DNA from: Candidatus Bathyarchaeota archaeon
GTDB lineage: Archaea > Thermoproteota > Bathyarchaeia > Bathyarchaeales > UBA233
Direction of reading: 5' to 3'
Length of the DNA stretch: 16,211 nt
Assembly: GCA_004376975.1 (NCBI GenBank)
Contig: SOJA01000205.1
Span: forward strand, 1 to 16,211
The notes under the pieces: generated by a model
Seen by the model: only the letters and a program-made list of their open reading frames with translations
What the model was told of the DNA's origin: nothing
Databases searched by the model: none
Shown: one piece after another, positions 1 through 6,285 of the stretch
How positions within the stretch are numbered: position 1 is the stretch's first letter
Layout: every line of letters begins with the position of its first letter
Position numbers and translations under genes: made by a program

Positions 1-2
1 AT

Positions 3-659
3 CTTCAAAAGACTTACATGCTTGGAAAGGTCCCGATAGAAGCCTTACGAGGCGTGGATTTGAGAGTTGAAAAGGGCGATTTCCTTGCTATCCTGGGACC
101 TTCTGGAAGCGGTAAGTCCACATTACTAAATATGATTGGTGCACTGGACAAGCCAACAGAGGGGAAAGTCTTCATAGAAGGCGTTGACATTTCGACATTG
201 GATGACAATGGATTGGCCGATTTGAGACAGAAAATAGGTTTCGTATTCCAATTCTTCAACCTTATTCCACGGCTCACTGCAAGAGGAAATGTCGAGTTGC
301 CAATGGCTATACCCGGCTTGGACAAGAAGAAAAGAAGAAAAAGAGCTGAAGAACTCCTTGAAACAGTAGGTTTGAAGGAAAGAGTAAATCATAAACCTGC
401 TGAACTCAGCGGTGGTGAACGCCAACGTGTGGCAATTGCCAGAGCCCTTGCAAATAATCCAAAATTTCTCTTGATGGATGAACCGACGGGAAACATAGAT
501 TCCGAAACTTCAAAGGAAATACTGGAACTAGTAATTAGATTGAACAAAGAAAAAGGCGTGACAACAATTGTGATCACACATGACCAGAGCATAGCATCGC
601 AAGCGAAGAGAAAAGTGCAGATGCTCGACGGCTCAATAATCCAGGAAAAGGTGAACTAA
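3..659 (+). CDS. ABC transporter ATP-binding protein, MacB/LolD type (5' partial)
   Basis: ATPase that would power the MacB/FtsX-type permease encoded 1 nt downstream, at the inner face of the cytoplasmic membrane. Counting from the Met at position 18, it has Walker A GPSGSGKST (27-35), Q-loop Gln78, signature LSGGERQ (130-136), Walker B FLLMDEP (150-156) and switch His188, so it looks catalytically complete. The Met at 18 is probably not the start: the frame stays open to the window edge, and the residues before it read LQKTY, matching the conserved L-x-K-x-Y strand that begins this family. The first few residues therefore lie outside the window. An exporter or mechanotransmission role (MacB type VII ABC superfamily) is known for the family; the substrate cannot be read from the sequence. 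Confidence 0.93.
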   Translation, partial: LQKTYMLGKVPIEALRGVDLRVEKGDFLAILGPSGSGKSTLLNMIGALDKPTEGKVFIEGVDISTLDDNGLADLRQKIGFVFQFFNLIPRLTARGNVELPMAIPGLDKKKRRKRAEELLETVGLKERVNHKPAELSGGERQRVAIARALANNPKFLLMDEPTGNIDSETSKEILELVIRLNKEKGVTTIVITHDQSIASQAKRKVQMLDGSIIQEKVN

Positions 660-660
660 C

Positions 661-1953
661 ATGAAAATAACAGATGTTTTTTCCTATGCCTTTAGTGCAA
701 TACGATTGAGGAAACTTCGTGCAGGCCTGACAACATTAGGAGTAGTTATCGGCATAGCATCCATCGTTGCTTTGCTTTCAATAAGCCAAGGCCTACAAAG
801 TGCTATAACCGGGCAGCTTCAAACAGGATTCGCAACCGACACACTAATTGTTTCCACTGGGAGAGGCCTCAGCATGGGTCCTCGCGGAGGAACCGCAGCT
901 CAAACTGATTTCGAACTGTTAGTTAATTATACACAGATAATCGATGAAATGGAAAAGGTTGAGATGTCAGCGGCGGTAATACAAAAGTCATGCTACGTTA
1001 AATCTGATGAAGGGGAGTTCATGCTTACTGTGGTAGGTGTGAATTTCACGAAATATGCAAACATTTACCGTAGCACCTTTGTAGCTGAAGGTGGAGGAAT
1101 AACCTTAAATCCGGAAAATGAAATGGTCGTAGTTGGAAAACGGGTGAGTGACCCTTGGGATAATGGAACATTGTTCTGCAATGTAAATGACACCGTTGAA
1201 ATCACTTGGAGCAACACAACCATACTCCCGTTCGAAAACAAAACTTATACTGGCAATGTTGCGGCTGTTCTTAATGAGATTGGAGGCTTCGGCATCGGGC
1301 CTTCGGATTCTAGTGTTTACATTCCAATTTCGCAAGCTCAAACGTTCTTCGGAACCAATGAATGTAATACAATAATTGTGCAGTTAGAAAACGATGATGA
1401 AACAACGATTGAGAGTGTTTCTGAGGATATAGAAGAGGCTTTCAGCGACCAAGTCTCAGTGGTTTCTTCAACAGCTGTGCTTAACACTATGTCAAGTATT
1501 TTCTCCACCATAGAACTTTTCTTAGCTGGAATTGCTGGGATCTCGCTTCTAGTGGCTGGGATAGGTATAATGAATATTATGATTGTTTCTTTGATGGAGC
1601 GTACAAGAGAGATAGGTATACTGAAAGCGTTGGGCATGAAAAGTCGAACGGTGCTTCTGATTTTCTTAAGTGAAGCTCTAATAGTTGGCTTGATGGGTGG
1701 GGTACTTGGCGTAGCTTCAGGTTGGCTTTTGGCAAACCTGGTTGCCACGGTCTTCAGTGGAGGAGGATTCGCCGGTGTAGGACAAGGAAATCACGCTGCA
1801 ACCGCAAATGGAATGGCCATAACTCCCATTTTAACTCCAACAGTATTCTTTGGTGCTCTAGCTTTCGGCGTAATAGTCAGCGTAATCTTTGCACTCTACC
1901 CAGCTTGGAGAGCTTCGAAACTCAAGCCAGTGGAGGCATTGAGATACGAATAG
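661..1953 (+). CDS. MacB/FtsX-family ABC transporter permease
   Basis: Membrane subunit of 430 aa pairing with the upstream ATPase. It has an N-terminal helix (about 22-44), a large extracytoplasmic MacB_PCD-like domain (about 45-280), then three helices (about 283-309, 329-362, 393-415) of the FtsX domain. The cytoplasmic loop MERTREIGILKALG (312-325) and the C-terminal YPAWRASKLKPVEALRYE are family hallmarks. The SD GGTGA (650-654) sits 6 nt before the ATG and the gene starts 1 nt after the previous stop, so the two are translationally coupled. The external domain has five N-x-S/T sequons (N128, N168, N176, N185, N193), consistent with archaeal surface N-glycosylation. In bacteria such proteins transmit ATPase motion to periplasmic partners; no such partner is in the window. 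Confidence 0.95.
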   Translation: MKITDVFSYAFSAIRLRKLRAGLTTLGVVIGIASIVALLSISQGLQSAITGQLQTGFATDTLIVSTGRGLSMGPRGGTAAQTDFELLVNYTQIIDEMEKVEMSAAVIQKSCYVKSDEGEFMLTVVGVNFTKYANIYRSTFVAEGGGITLNPENEMVVVGKRVSDPWDNGTLFCNVNDTVEITWSNTTILPFENKTYTGNVAAVLNEIGGFGIGPSDSSVYIPISQAQTFFGTNECNTIIVQLENDDETTIESVSEDIEEAFSDQVSVVSSTAVLNTMSSIFSTIELFLAGIAGISLLVAGIGIMNIMIVSLMERTREIGILKALGMKSRTVLLIFLSEALIVGLMGGVLGVASGWLLANLVATVFSGGGFAGVGQGNHAATANGMAITPILTPTVFFGALAFGVIVSVIFALYPAWRASKLKPVEALRYE

Positions 1954-1977
1954 AAGTTGGACGTGATATGCGTGAAC

Positions 1978-3006
1978 ATGGTATCTAACTTGGTAGACGA
2001 TGTGATGATTGAAACCAGAAACCTCACGAAGAAATTTAACGGATTAACTGCTGTGGATCATATTTCCTTCAACGTAAAAAGAGGCGAGATATTCGGTTTG
2101 CTTGGCCCCAATGGAGCCGGAAAAACCACCACAATAAGAATGCTTGCTACATTAACAAGACCCACGGAGGGCACAGCAACAATCGGCGACTACGACATTG
2201 TGAAAGACGACAGCAATGTGAGGAAGCTCATAGGCTTGGTTTCTGAAAAGATAATAATGTACGACCGGTTAACGGCAAAGGAGAACCTGTGGTTTTTCGG
2301 AAAACTCTACAACGTTCCGAAGGATGTTCTCAATAAGAGGATAGATGAACTGCTGGGGCTGGTTCAGCTAAGTAGTTGGAAGAGCTCTCAAGTGGGCACG
2401 TTCTCATCGGGTATGAGGCAGAGGATGAATGCGATAAGGGCTCTGCTTAACATGCCGGAGGTGTTGCTGCTGGATGAACCCACATTGGGTCTAGATCCCC
2501 AATCGTCTGTCGAGATTAGGGAGTTTGTAAAGAAGATTAATAGAGAGAATAAAACAACAATCATCTTGACAACACATATGATGGTTGAAGCTGACATGCT
2601 CTGCGATCGAATAGGCATCATAGATGATGGGAAGATCGTTGCATTGGATACATCAGCAAATTTGAAGAAGCTTGTTTCGGGAGCCAACACGACTGTTTTG
2701 GAGCTGGAGATTGCGAATCTCACCACAAACATGGTTTCGTTGATACGGTCCCTAAAATGCGTCAGCTCCGTTTCTCAGGATGACTCTACTCACATCAAGG
2801 TTTACGCTAATGGTGACGAGGCATTCGACACCATTATCGATGCTGTGAGGGCTGAGAAGGGCAAAATAAGCTCGGTAAAAAACCTTGAACCAACTCTTGA
2901 AGACGTCTTCCTCCACATCACCGGACACAAAGTTAGGGATAATGCAAACCGGAAGATCCCAATGGCAAGACATAGACATCACATGGCTAGGTCGAGGGTG
3001 AGGTGA
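1978..3006 (+). CDS. ABC transporter ATP-binding protein, DrrA/ABC-2 exporter type
   Basis: ATPase subunit for the ABC-2 permease that follows directly. Numbered from a possible TTG at 1957, it shows Walker A GPNGAGKTT (50-58), Walker B VLLLDEP (169-175), D-loop GLD and switch His207. The signature reads FSSGMRQRM rather than LSGGMRQR, and the usual Q-loop Gln is replaced in GLVSEKIIMYDRLT; these are modest departures seen alongside otherwise intact motifs. The C-terminal LEDVFLHITG is typical of the DrrA group and is followed by a basic His/Arg-rich tail. The start is uncertain. ATG 1978 has GTGAT upstream (1963-1967); ATG 2005 lies just before the first beta strand; TTG 1957 is least likely. 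Substrate unknown (drug, lipid or polymer export are family possibilities). Confidence 0.93.
   Translation: MVSNLVDDVMIETRNLTKKFNGLTAVDHISFNVKRGEIFGLLGPNGAGKTTTIRMLATLTRPTEGTATIGDYDIVKDDSNVRKLIGLVSEKIIMYDRLTAKENLWFFGKLYNVPKDVLNKRIDELLGLVQLSSWKSSQVGTFSSGMRQRMNAIRALLNMPEVLLLDEPTLGLDPQSSVEIREFVKKINRENKTTIILTTHMMVEADMLCDRIGIIDDGKIVALDTSANLKKLVSGANTTVLELEIANLTTNMVSLIRSLKCVSSVSQDDSTHIKVYANGDEAFDTIIDAVRAEKGKISSVKNLEPTLEDVFLHITGHKVRDNANRKIPMARHRHHMARSRVR
3000..3006 (+). promoter_or_regulatory. Shine-Dalgarno overlapping upstream stop
   Basis: GAGGTGA contains the TGA stop of the ATPase gene and lies 5 nt before ATG 3012. It fixes the permease start at 3012 rather than the GTG at 3003, which is inside this SD, and it couples translation of the two subunits. 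Confidence 0.75.
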
Positions 3007-3011
3007 GTCGA

Positions 3012-4205
3012 ATGGACGCTAAAAGTCTTGTCTCCCACAGTCTCATGATTGCTTGGAAGGACTTGATGGAGCTGCTCAGGAATAGAATGATGCTGATTAT
3101 GCTCGTGCTCATGCCTCTTCTCATGATGACCATGGCCGGATTCATGTTTCCCTCAAGCACATCCATTAGCCACGTATCAGTTGCCCTTGTAAATAAGGAC
3201 GAGGGATATGGCAATTACTCTAGCGCAAGTGCAGCACTCATTGCAGCCCTAGGGACTATGGAGGATATCACAGACATGATGACTATCACGAACGCCTCAA
3301 CCCTAGACGAAGTAAGAAGTATGATTCAAGAAGGCGAAGTTGAAGGAGGACTAGTAATTGCCAGCAACTTCACCTCAAACCTCATGACAGGGAAGCAGGG
3401 AACCATTACAATCATAACTGACCAGACCAATCCCCAGATGTCGATGCTCTTGCAGATCGCGTTGAAAGAGGTGCTTGAACAGATGGGCACATGGCTTGCA
3501 CAGCAGAACATCCAAGAACTGCCAGCGGTCAATGCCAGCAACTCCCTTGCGATGGTGAAACCCTACAATGTTCAAACAGAAGGAGCTGTTACAGGAGACT
3601 TCAGCTACTTCGACTTCATAGCCCCGGGATTGATGGCAATGACAGTGATGATGAGCGTCATGACCGGGCTTCCTGCAGCAATCTCCCATGAGAGAGAAGT
3701 AGGAACCTTGGATGGAATGATGGTGGCTCCAGTCAGCCGATTTGCAGTCATTTTTGGAAAAACGCTTGCCCAGACGGCCAGAGGCATGCTTCAAGGAACA
3801 ATTATACTCGCCTTAGCCGTGGCATTGTTCGGCGTCACTATCCACGGCAGCATTCTACTGATCTTCGTGCTACTCCTAGTAGGCGTCTTCAGCTTCGTCG
3901 GCCTCGGCGTTGTAATAACGTCCTTCGCAAAAGACCAAGAGACAGCCATGATGGTGATGATGGCCTTAATGTTCCCAATGATGCTCCTTAGCGGCGTCTT
4001 CTTCCCCACACAGCAGATGCCTTGGTACATGCAAAACATCTCAAAAGCTCTCCCACTTACGTACGCTGCCACAGCCCTAAGAAAAGTTATGGTGCTTGGA
4101 GCAGACGTCTCCATGATAGCCACCGAACTAGCCGTGCTGATAGGCTTTGGAGTAGTCATGATCACAATCGCTGTATCAGTATTCAAGAGAGCCATGACCA
4201 GATAA
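3012..4205 (+). CDS. ABC-2 type transporter permease (DrrB/YhhJ-like)
   Basis: Membrane subunit of 397 aa for the preceding ATPase. One N-terminal helix (about 26-46) is followed by an external domain of about 150 residues, then about five helices from residue 203 onward (about 203-224, 260-276, 281-304, 312-333, 369-390). EREVGTLDGMMVAPVSR (227-243) is the conserved coupling-helix region of ABC-2 exporters. The external domain has sequons N68, N94, N119 and N174. Both this permease and the MacB-type one are sequon-rich outside the membrane, which fits a glycosylated archaeal surface. Only a few bases separate the four transporter genes, so they are probably one transcript. No terminator or downstream partner is visible after the stop. 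Confidence 0.94.
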   Translation: MDAKSLVSHSLMIAWKDLMELLRNRMMLIMLVLMPLLMMTMAGFMFPSSTSISHVSVALVNKDEGYGNYSSASAALIAALGTMEDITDMMTITNASTLDEVRSMIQEGEVEGGLVIASNFTSNLMTGKQGTITIITDQTNPQMSMLLQIALKEVLEQMGTWLAQQNIQELPAVNASNSLAMVKPYNVQTEGAVTGDFSYFDFIAPGLMAMTVMMSVMTGLPAAISHEREVGTLDGMMVAPVSRFAVIFGKTLAQTARGMLQGTIILALAVALFGVTIHGSILLIFVLLLVGVFSFVGLGVVITSFAKDQETAMMVMMALMFPMMLLSGVFFPTQQMPWYMQNISKALPLTYAATALRKVMVLGADVSMIATELAVLIGFGVVMITIAVSVFKRAMTR

Positions 4206-4465
4206 CAGATTGACCCTGAGCTCACTGAATATAGAAGCTCCATAAGCGTCATGCGCACATAGGACGTTCTAGTTTGTCTTCTTATACTTCTAGTCTTCCT
4301 CTATCATAGATATTGGGTGGGAAGCGTCATCTCCCGCGCGCGCTAATAATCTGACCAATTAGACTCCTCAGGTTAACTTCAAAGTAACATTTACGATAGA
4401 CCTTCTGCTATTTTGGCATGTTATCGTGGCAATAATACGGAATATGTTTTGTTGAAGAAATCTTT

Positions 4466-4891
4466 ATGAACTGCAGCTTTGCAGTAGATGTTATGCGAAA
4501 GACCCTGTTCTACTGCTTGATTACATCTGAAGATGAGGAATGGGAGAAAATACGGAAATTACAGAGGGCAGGTAAGCTTCCTTGGAGTCTGAAACAGGTA
4601 TACATTTATACGATTCCTAGGCAGTATGAAAGAAATGTTATGGAAATGGAACATTGGAAGATACTGGAAGTAAGGTTACTGCCCTCAAATCCTCTTTCCA
4701 TTTCACCTCGTTACAAAGAAATTATCAAGCACTATACATGCTATAACCCACACGAAGGACGGCTGCATGTACTCTTAAAGAAATATGAATCTTCAGAAGA
4801 TCTATATGATATTCTCCAAACAAAAAACCTTTTCACCCAACCTACATTCTACGTAAACGATAAACAAAATCAGAAACCACCCTCTATCTAG
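4466..4891 (+). CDS. Hypothetical protein, 141 aa, no recognised family
   Basis: I do not recognise this protein. It is soluble, without a signal peptide or membrane helix, and mixes charged and aromatic residues as a folded protein would (for example EDEEWEKIRKLQRAGKLPW). The C-terminal 30 residues are polar and probably flexible. Two starts are possible. ATG 4466 has only a weak purine tract upstream. ATG 4493 gives a protein beginning MRKTLFYCLITSED and lies about 26 nt from the centre of TTTATGAA (4463-4470), the spacing expected for leaderless archaeal initiation, so 4493 may be the true start. It stands alone, with about 260 nt before it and 400 nt after it, so context gives no hint of function. 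Confidence 0.6.
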   Translation: MNCSFAVDVMRKTLFYCLITSEDEEWEKIRKLQRAGKLPWSLKQVYIYTIPRQYERNVMEMEHWKILEVRLLPSNPLSISPRYKEIIKHYTCYNPHEGRLHVLLKKYESSEDLYDILQTKNLFTQPTFYVNDKQNQKPPSI

Positions 4892-5071
4892 AAACGGTAT
4901 GCACATGAAATCTCCTTATAACTGCATTGTCACGTCTCTCGTTTTTTATGGCTTTGCTCTAAAATCTTAGAACACTATGAGTAAATGTTTCCTATGAAAC
5001 AAGACAGCTTACTAAGTATTTCTTGTGAAGTTTTGTGAGGTCTAGAATACTTGCGTGTTCGCGCGTATCTA

Positions 5072-5088
5072 TTGGAGGAATTCTCCAA
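5072..5088. repeat. Perfect 6-bp hairpin (TTGGAG/CTCCAA)
   Basis: TTGGAG and CTCCAA are separated by GAATT. On the - strand the hairpin begins 5 nt after the TAG that ends the dockerin remnant, so it may be a leftover 3' structure of that gene. No T-run follows it, so a terminator role is only a guess. Confidence 0.4.
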
Positions 5089-5093
5089 ATAGA

Positions 5094-5216
5094 CTAGCCG
5101 TATTCTTTTCCATAGCTTGTGCATGCTGCTACTACGTCGTGCATGTTGATGATTCCAAAAGGTTCAGCGATATCACAGTGTGGATTCCAACGGAAGTCTG
5201 AAGGTGTAGAATTATA
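5094..5216 (-). pseudogene. C-terminal remnant of a dockerin-type repeat protein
   Basis: A - strand frame ending in TAG at 5094-5096 reads YNSTPSDFRWNPHCDI, then AEPFGIINMHDVV and ends SYGKEYG. This is the layout of archaeal dockerin-type segments at the C-terminus of secreted proteins: an R-W-N-P lead-in, an EF-like calcium loop beginning at Asp and ending N-x-x-D, a short helix and an FG-like end. Two acidic positions of the loop are not standard (A-E-P-F where N-x-D-G is usual). No start codon or protein-like sequence precedes it; the frame runs up to the promoter of the next gene and stops shortly inside it. I infer a truncated gene whose 5' part was lost by rearrangement. The family match rests on pattern memory, not on an alignment. 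Confidence 0.5.
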
Positions 5217-5256
5217 GCACGCACTCGAACGCTTTACATGAAACACTCTTTTAACC

Positions 5257-5264
5257 TTTATTAA
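5257..5264 (+). promoter_or_regulatory. Archaeal TATA-like box for the small membrane protein
   Basis: TTTATTAA is preceded by TTAACC (BRE-like). Initiation about 26 nt from its centre would fall within a few bases of GTG 5289, giving a leaderless or nearly leaderless mRNA. Confidence 0.4.
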
Positions 5265-5288
5265 TCTGTTAACTGTCAGGTAATTGAT

Positions 5289-5666
5289 GTGAAACTTGGA
5301 AAGGCCTTATTGAATCTGGCAGTGTTCTCATGTATTTCAATGATTATCACTGTAGTTTTCTACTTTGTTAATGTTCAGCTGTTCACTACACCCATGCTTT
5401 CACCAGTTGACGCCATGTTTATCGAAGGCATACTGTTTCTCATCATAGGTTTCTTATTTCTGCTAGGTAGAGGAGGAATCAACGTTTGGAGCCAAAGAGC
5501 AGCCATTTTGTCCGCTTTAACTGAAGCTTTATCCGGTAAAGACATGCTTGGCCCTGATGAAACATTGGAGAAAGACAGATGGAAACCTAAAGGGTTTACA
5601 CGATTAGCCCTAGTCTTAATATTAACAGGCGTTTTCATGATCCTAGCATACTTTATAACCCTCTAA
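5289..5666 (+). CDS. Small three-helix membrane protein, unknown function
   Basis: A 125-aa protein with hydrophobic helices at about 9-28, 44-60 and 105-124. A soluble stretch (about 61-103) between helices 2 and 3 holds GRGGINVWSQRAAILSALTEALSG followed by a charged segment. I cannot name the family; the IEGILFLIIGFLFLLGRGG stretch recalls small DUF-type membrane proteins. The start is GTG 5289. AGGT (5278-5281) lies 7 nt upstream and a TATA-like box at 5257-5264 could instead drive a leaderless transcript. It is not in an operon: the next + strand gene is more than 3 kb away. It runs convergently toward the thermosome gene across a 619-nt spacer. Confidence 0.72.
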   Translation: MKLGKALLNLAVFSCISMIITVVFYFVNVQLFTTPMLSPVDAMFIEGILFLIIGFLFLLGRGGINVWSQRAAILSALTEALSGKDMLGPDETLEKDRWKPKGFTRLALVLILTGVFMILAYFITL

Positions 5667-5761
5667 ACAACTACTGCACGTTCAATCCCGAAATGAGAAG
5701 CATAGAAAGTAACAGCTGAACCAAAAAGAACTAATGAAGTTTGGGAAGAACCCCCGTTATA

Positions 5762-5938
5762 TCATGAAGGTGAGGTCAATTTTGCTATTTTTAGTTCAAG
5801 GATTTTGTAGCATTTGCAACATCTGGTTGCAATTATCTCAAATCCATTGAGTATGTCAAATTTTCTCTGTGTGTATCTCCCGTATTTTCTATGTTTTCAG
5901 TTAGACTGACTAGTGGAAACTAAGATTTCTGTTTCCAT
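5762..5938 (-). pseudogene. Small Cys-rich ORF interrupted by in-frame TGA
   Basis: ATG 5938 (- strand) follows a strong purine SD region, AGGGGGAAGGAGA, immediately upstream. The frame reads METEILVSTSQSN, then TGA (5897-5899), then stays open for 44 more codons to TGA at 5762-5764. The downstream part begins KHRKYGRYTQRKF and contains a C-C-x-C cluster (codons 40, 41, 43) in an EIIATRCCKCYKILELKI context, like half of a zinc knuckle. I infer a small zinc-binding protein of about 58 aa killed by a nonsense change. Alternatives are a sequencing error, readthrough (selenocysteine is unlikely without a SECIS element) or chance. No family is recognised. Confidence 0.35.
5814..5832. repeat. Perfect 7-bp hairpin
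   Basis: TTGCAAC and GTTGCAA flank a 5-nt loop (ATCTG). It lies within the Cys-rich open frame on the - strand, where it encodes part of the Cys cluster, so the symmetry may be incidental to coding. Confidence 0.5.
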
Positions 5939-5939
5939 T
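5912..5939. repeat. Hairpin over the start codon of the broken ORF
   Basis: TGGAAAC (5914-5920) and GTTTCCA (5931-5937) pair perfectly around a 10-nt loop, and a G-T and an A-T pair extend the stem. On the - strand the stem includes ATG 5936-5938 and would hide it, a layout compatible with translational control. A 5-bp hairpin with a 3-nt loop (5897-5909) lies beside it. Confidence 0.5.
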
Positions 5940-6086
5940 CTCCTTCCCCCTAGTTATCTTATGGTTGATGTTTCAAATAACACTTACGGTAGCCCTATAG
6001 CTGTTGATAATACACGCAATCTTAACGTAAATCGTGATATTAAACTTAAGAGTTAAAGGTTAAACTCAGAATGTACAAAAACTACT

Positions 6087-6096
6087 AATATAAACC
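6087..6096 (-). promoter_or_regulatory. Possible TATA box in intergenic region
   Basis: On the - strand this reads GGTTTATATT, close to the thermosome TATA box, and would fire toward the broken Cys-rich ORF with a leader of about 125 nt. Read on the + strand, AATATAAA would start RNA near 6116, just before the inverted repeat at 6124. The orientation cannot be decided from sequence. Confidence 0.3.
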
Positions 6097-6123
6097 AGCA
6101 AGCAGCATGACTTACCTGATGTG

Positions 6124-6196
6124 TGAGGAGAATGGCATACTAGTAACCTTTCCTTACTCCTCTCTCTTCATGAAGAAGAGTTACCCATTCTCCTCA
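6124..6196. repeat. 73-bp inverted-repeat element
   Basis: TGAGGAGAATGG (6124-6135) and CCATTCTCCTCA (6185-6196) are perfect 12-bp inverted repeats. The stem continues with GTAAC (6143-6147) against GTTAC (6180-6184) across a one-sided 7-nt bulge. The apical region holds the palindrome TCTTCATGAAGA (6165-6176). It lies about 90 nt past the thermosome stop. It could be a structured RNA, a thermosome 3'-UTR element or a small non-autonomous repeat; no target-site duplication is obvious. Confidence 0.6.
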
Positions 6197-6285
6197 TGAA
6201 ATACTAACAAGCTATTCCATTTGTGGATTATGATATGATGTTCTATCAACTAAATTGCAGTGAATAGAAAAGAATAGAGGTGCTT

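Larger units (their letters stand above)
4892..5288. other. Intergenic spacer with a gene remnant
   Basis: This is 397 nt between the 141-aa gene and the small membrane-protein gene. On the - strand it contains a dockerin-like C-terminal remnant (5094-5216) and a hairpin just past the remnant's stop (5072-5088). A TATA-like box for the next gene lies at 5257-5264. I see no tRNA and no other convincing ORF in 4892-5071. Confidence 0.6.
5667..6285. other. 619-nt intergenic region with hairpins and a broken small ORF
   Basis: Neither flanking gene reads out of this region, because both end here. It contains an interrupted Cys-rich - strand ORF (5762-5938), perfect 7-bp hairpins at 5814-5832 and 5914-5937, a TATA-like box at 6087-6096 and a long inverted repeat at 6124-6196. 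I found no tRNA T-arm signature on either strand. This density of structure in a spacer that serves no flanking promoter suggests an RNA gene, a mobile-element relic or decayed genes. Confidence 0.6.

Noticed and set aside
3791..4258. 155-aa - strand open frame antisense to the ABC-2 permease
   Set aside because: It is a shadow of a clearly coding gene, and its composition mirrors the permease codons.
4335..4343. CGCGCGCGC alternating tract in AT-rich DNA
   Set aside because: Only 9 nt, with no associated structure or motif; chance is a sufficient explanation.
4206..4465. 260-nt spacer searched for gene remnants, including a 9-bp direct repeat AAGCGTCAT (near 4244 and 4322)
   Set aside because: Both strands are broken by stops with no recognisable protein fragment, and the repeat is too short to interpret.
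5146..5201. Possible C/D box sRNA (TTGATGA ... CTGA)
   Set aside because: The C box starts with T instead of a purine, no convincing internal D'/C' pair is present, terminal pairing is absent, and the stretch overlaps the dockerin-like frame that explains it better.
5680..5700. GTTCAATCCCG resembling a tRNA T-loop
   Set aside because: The flanks do not pair as a T-stem and there is no acceptor stem, D-arm or anticodon arm around it.
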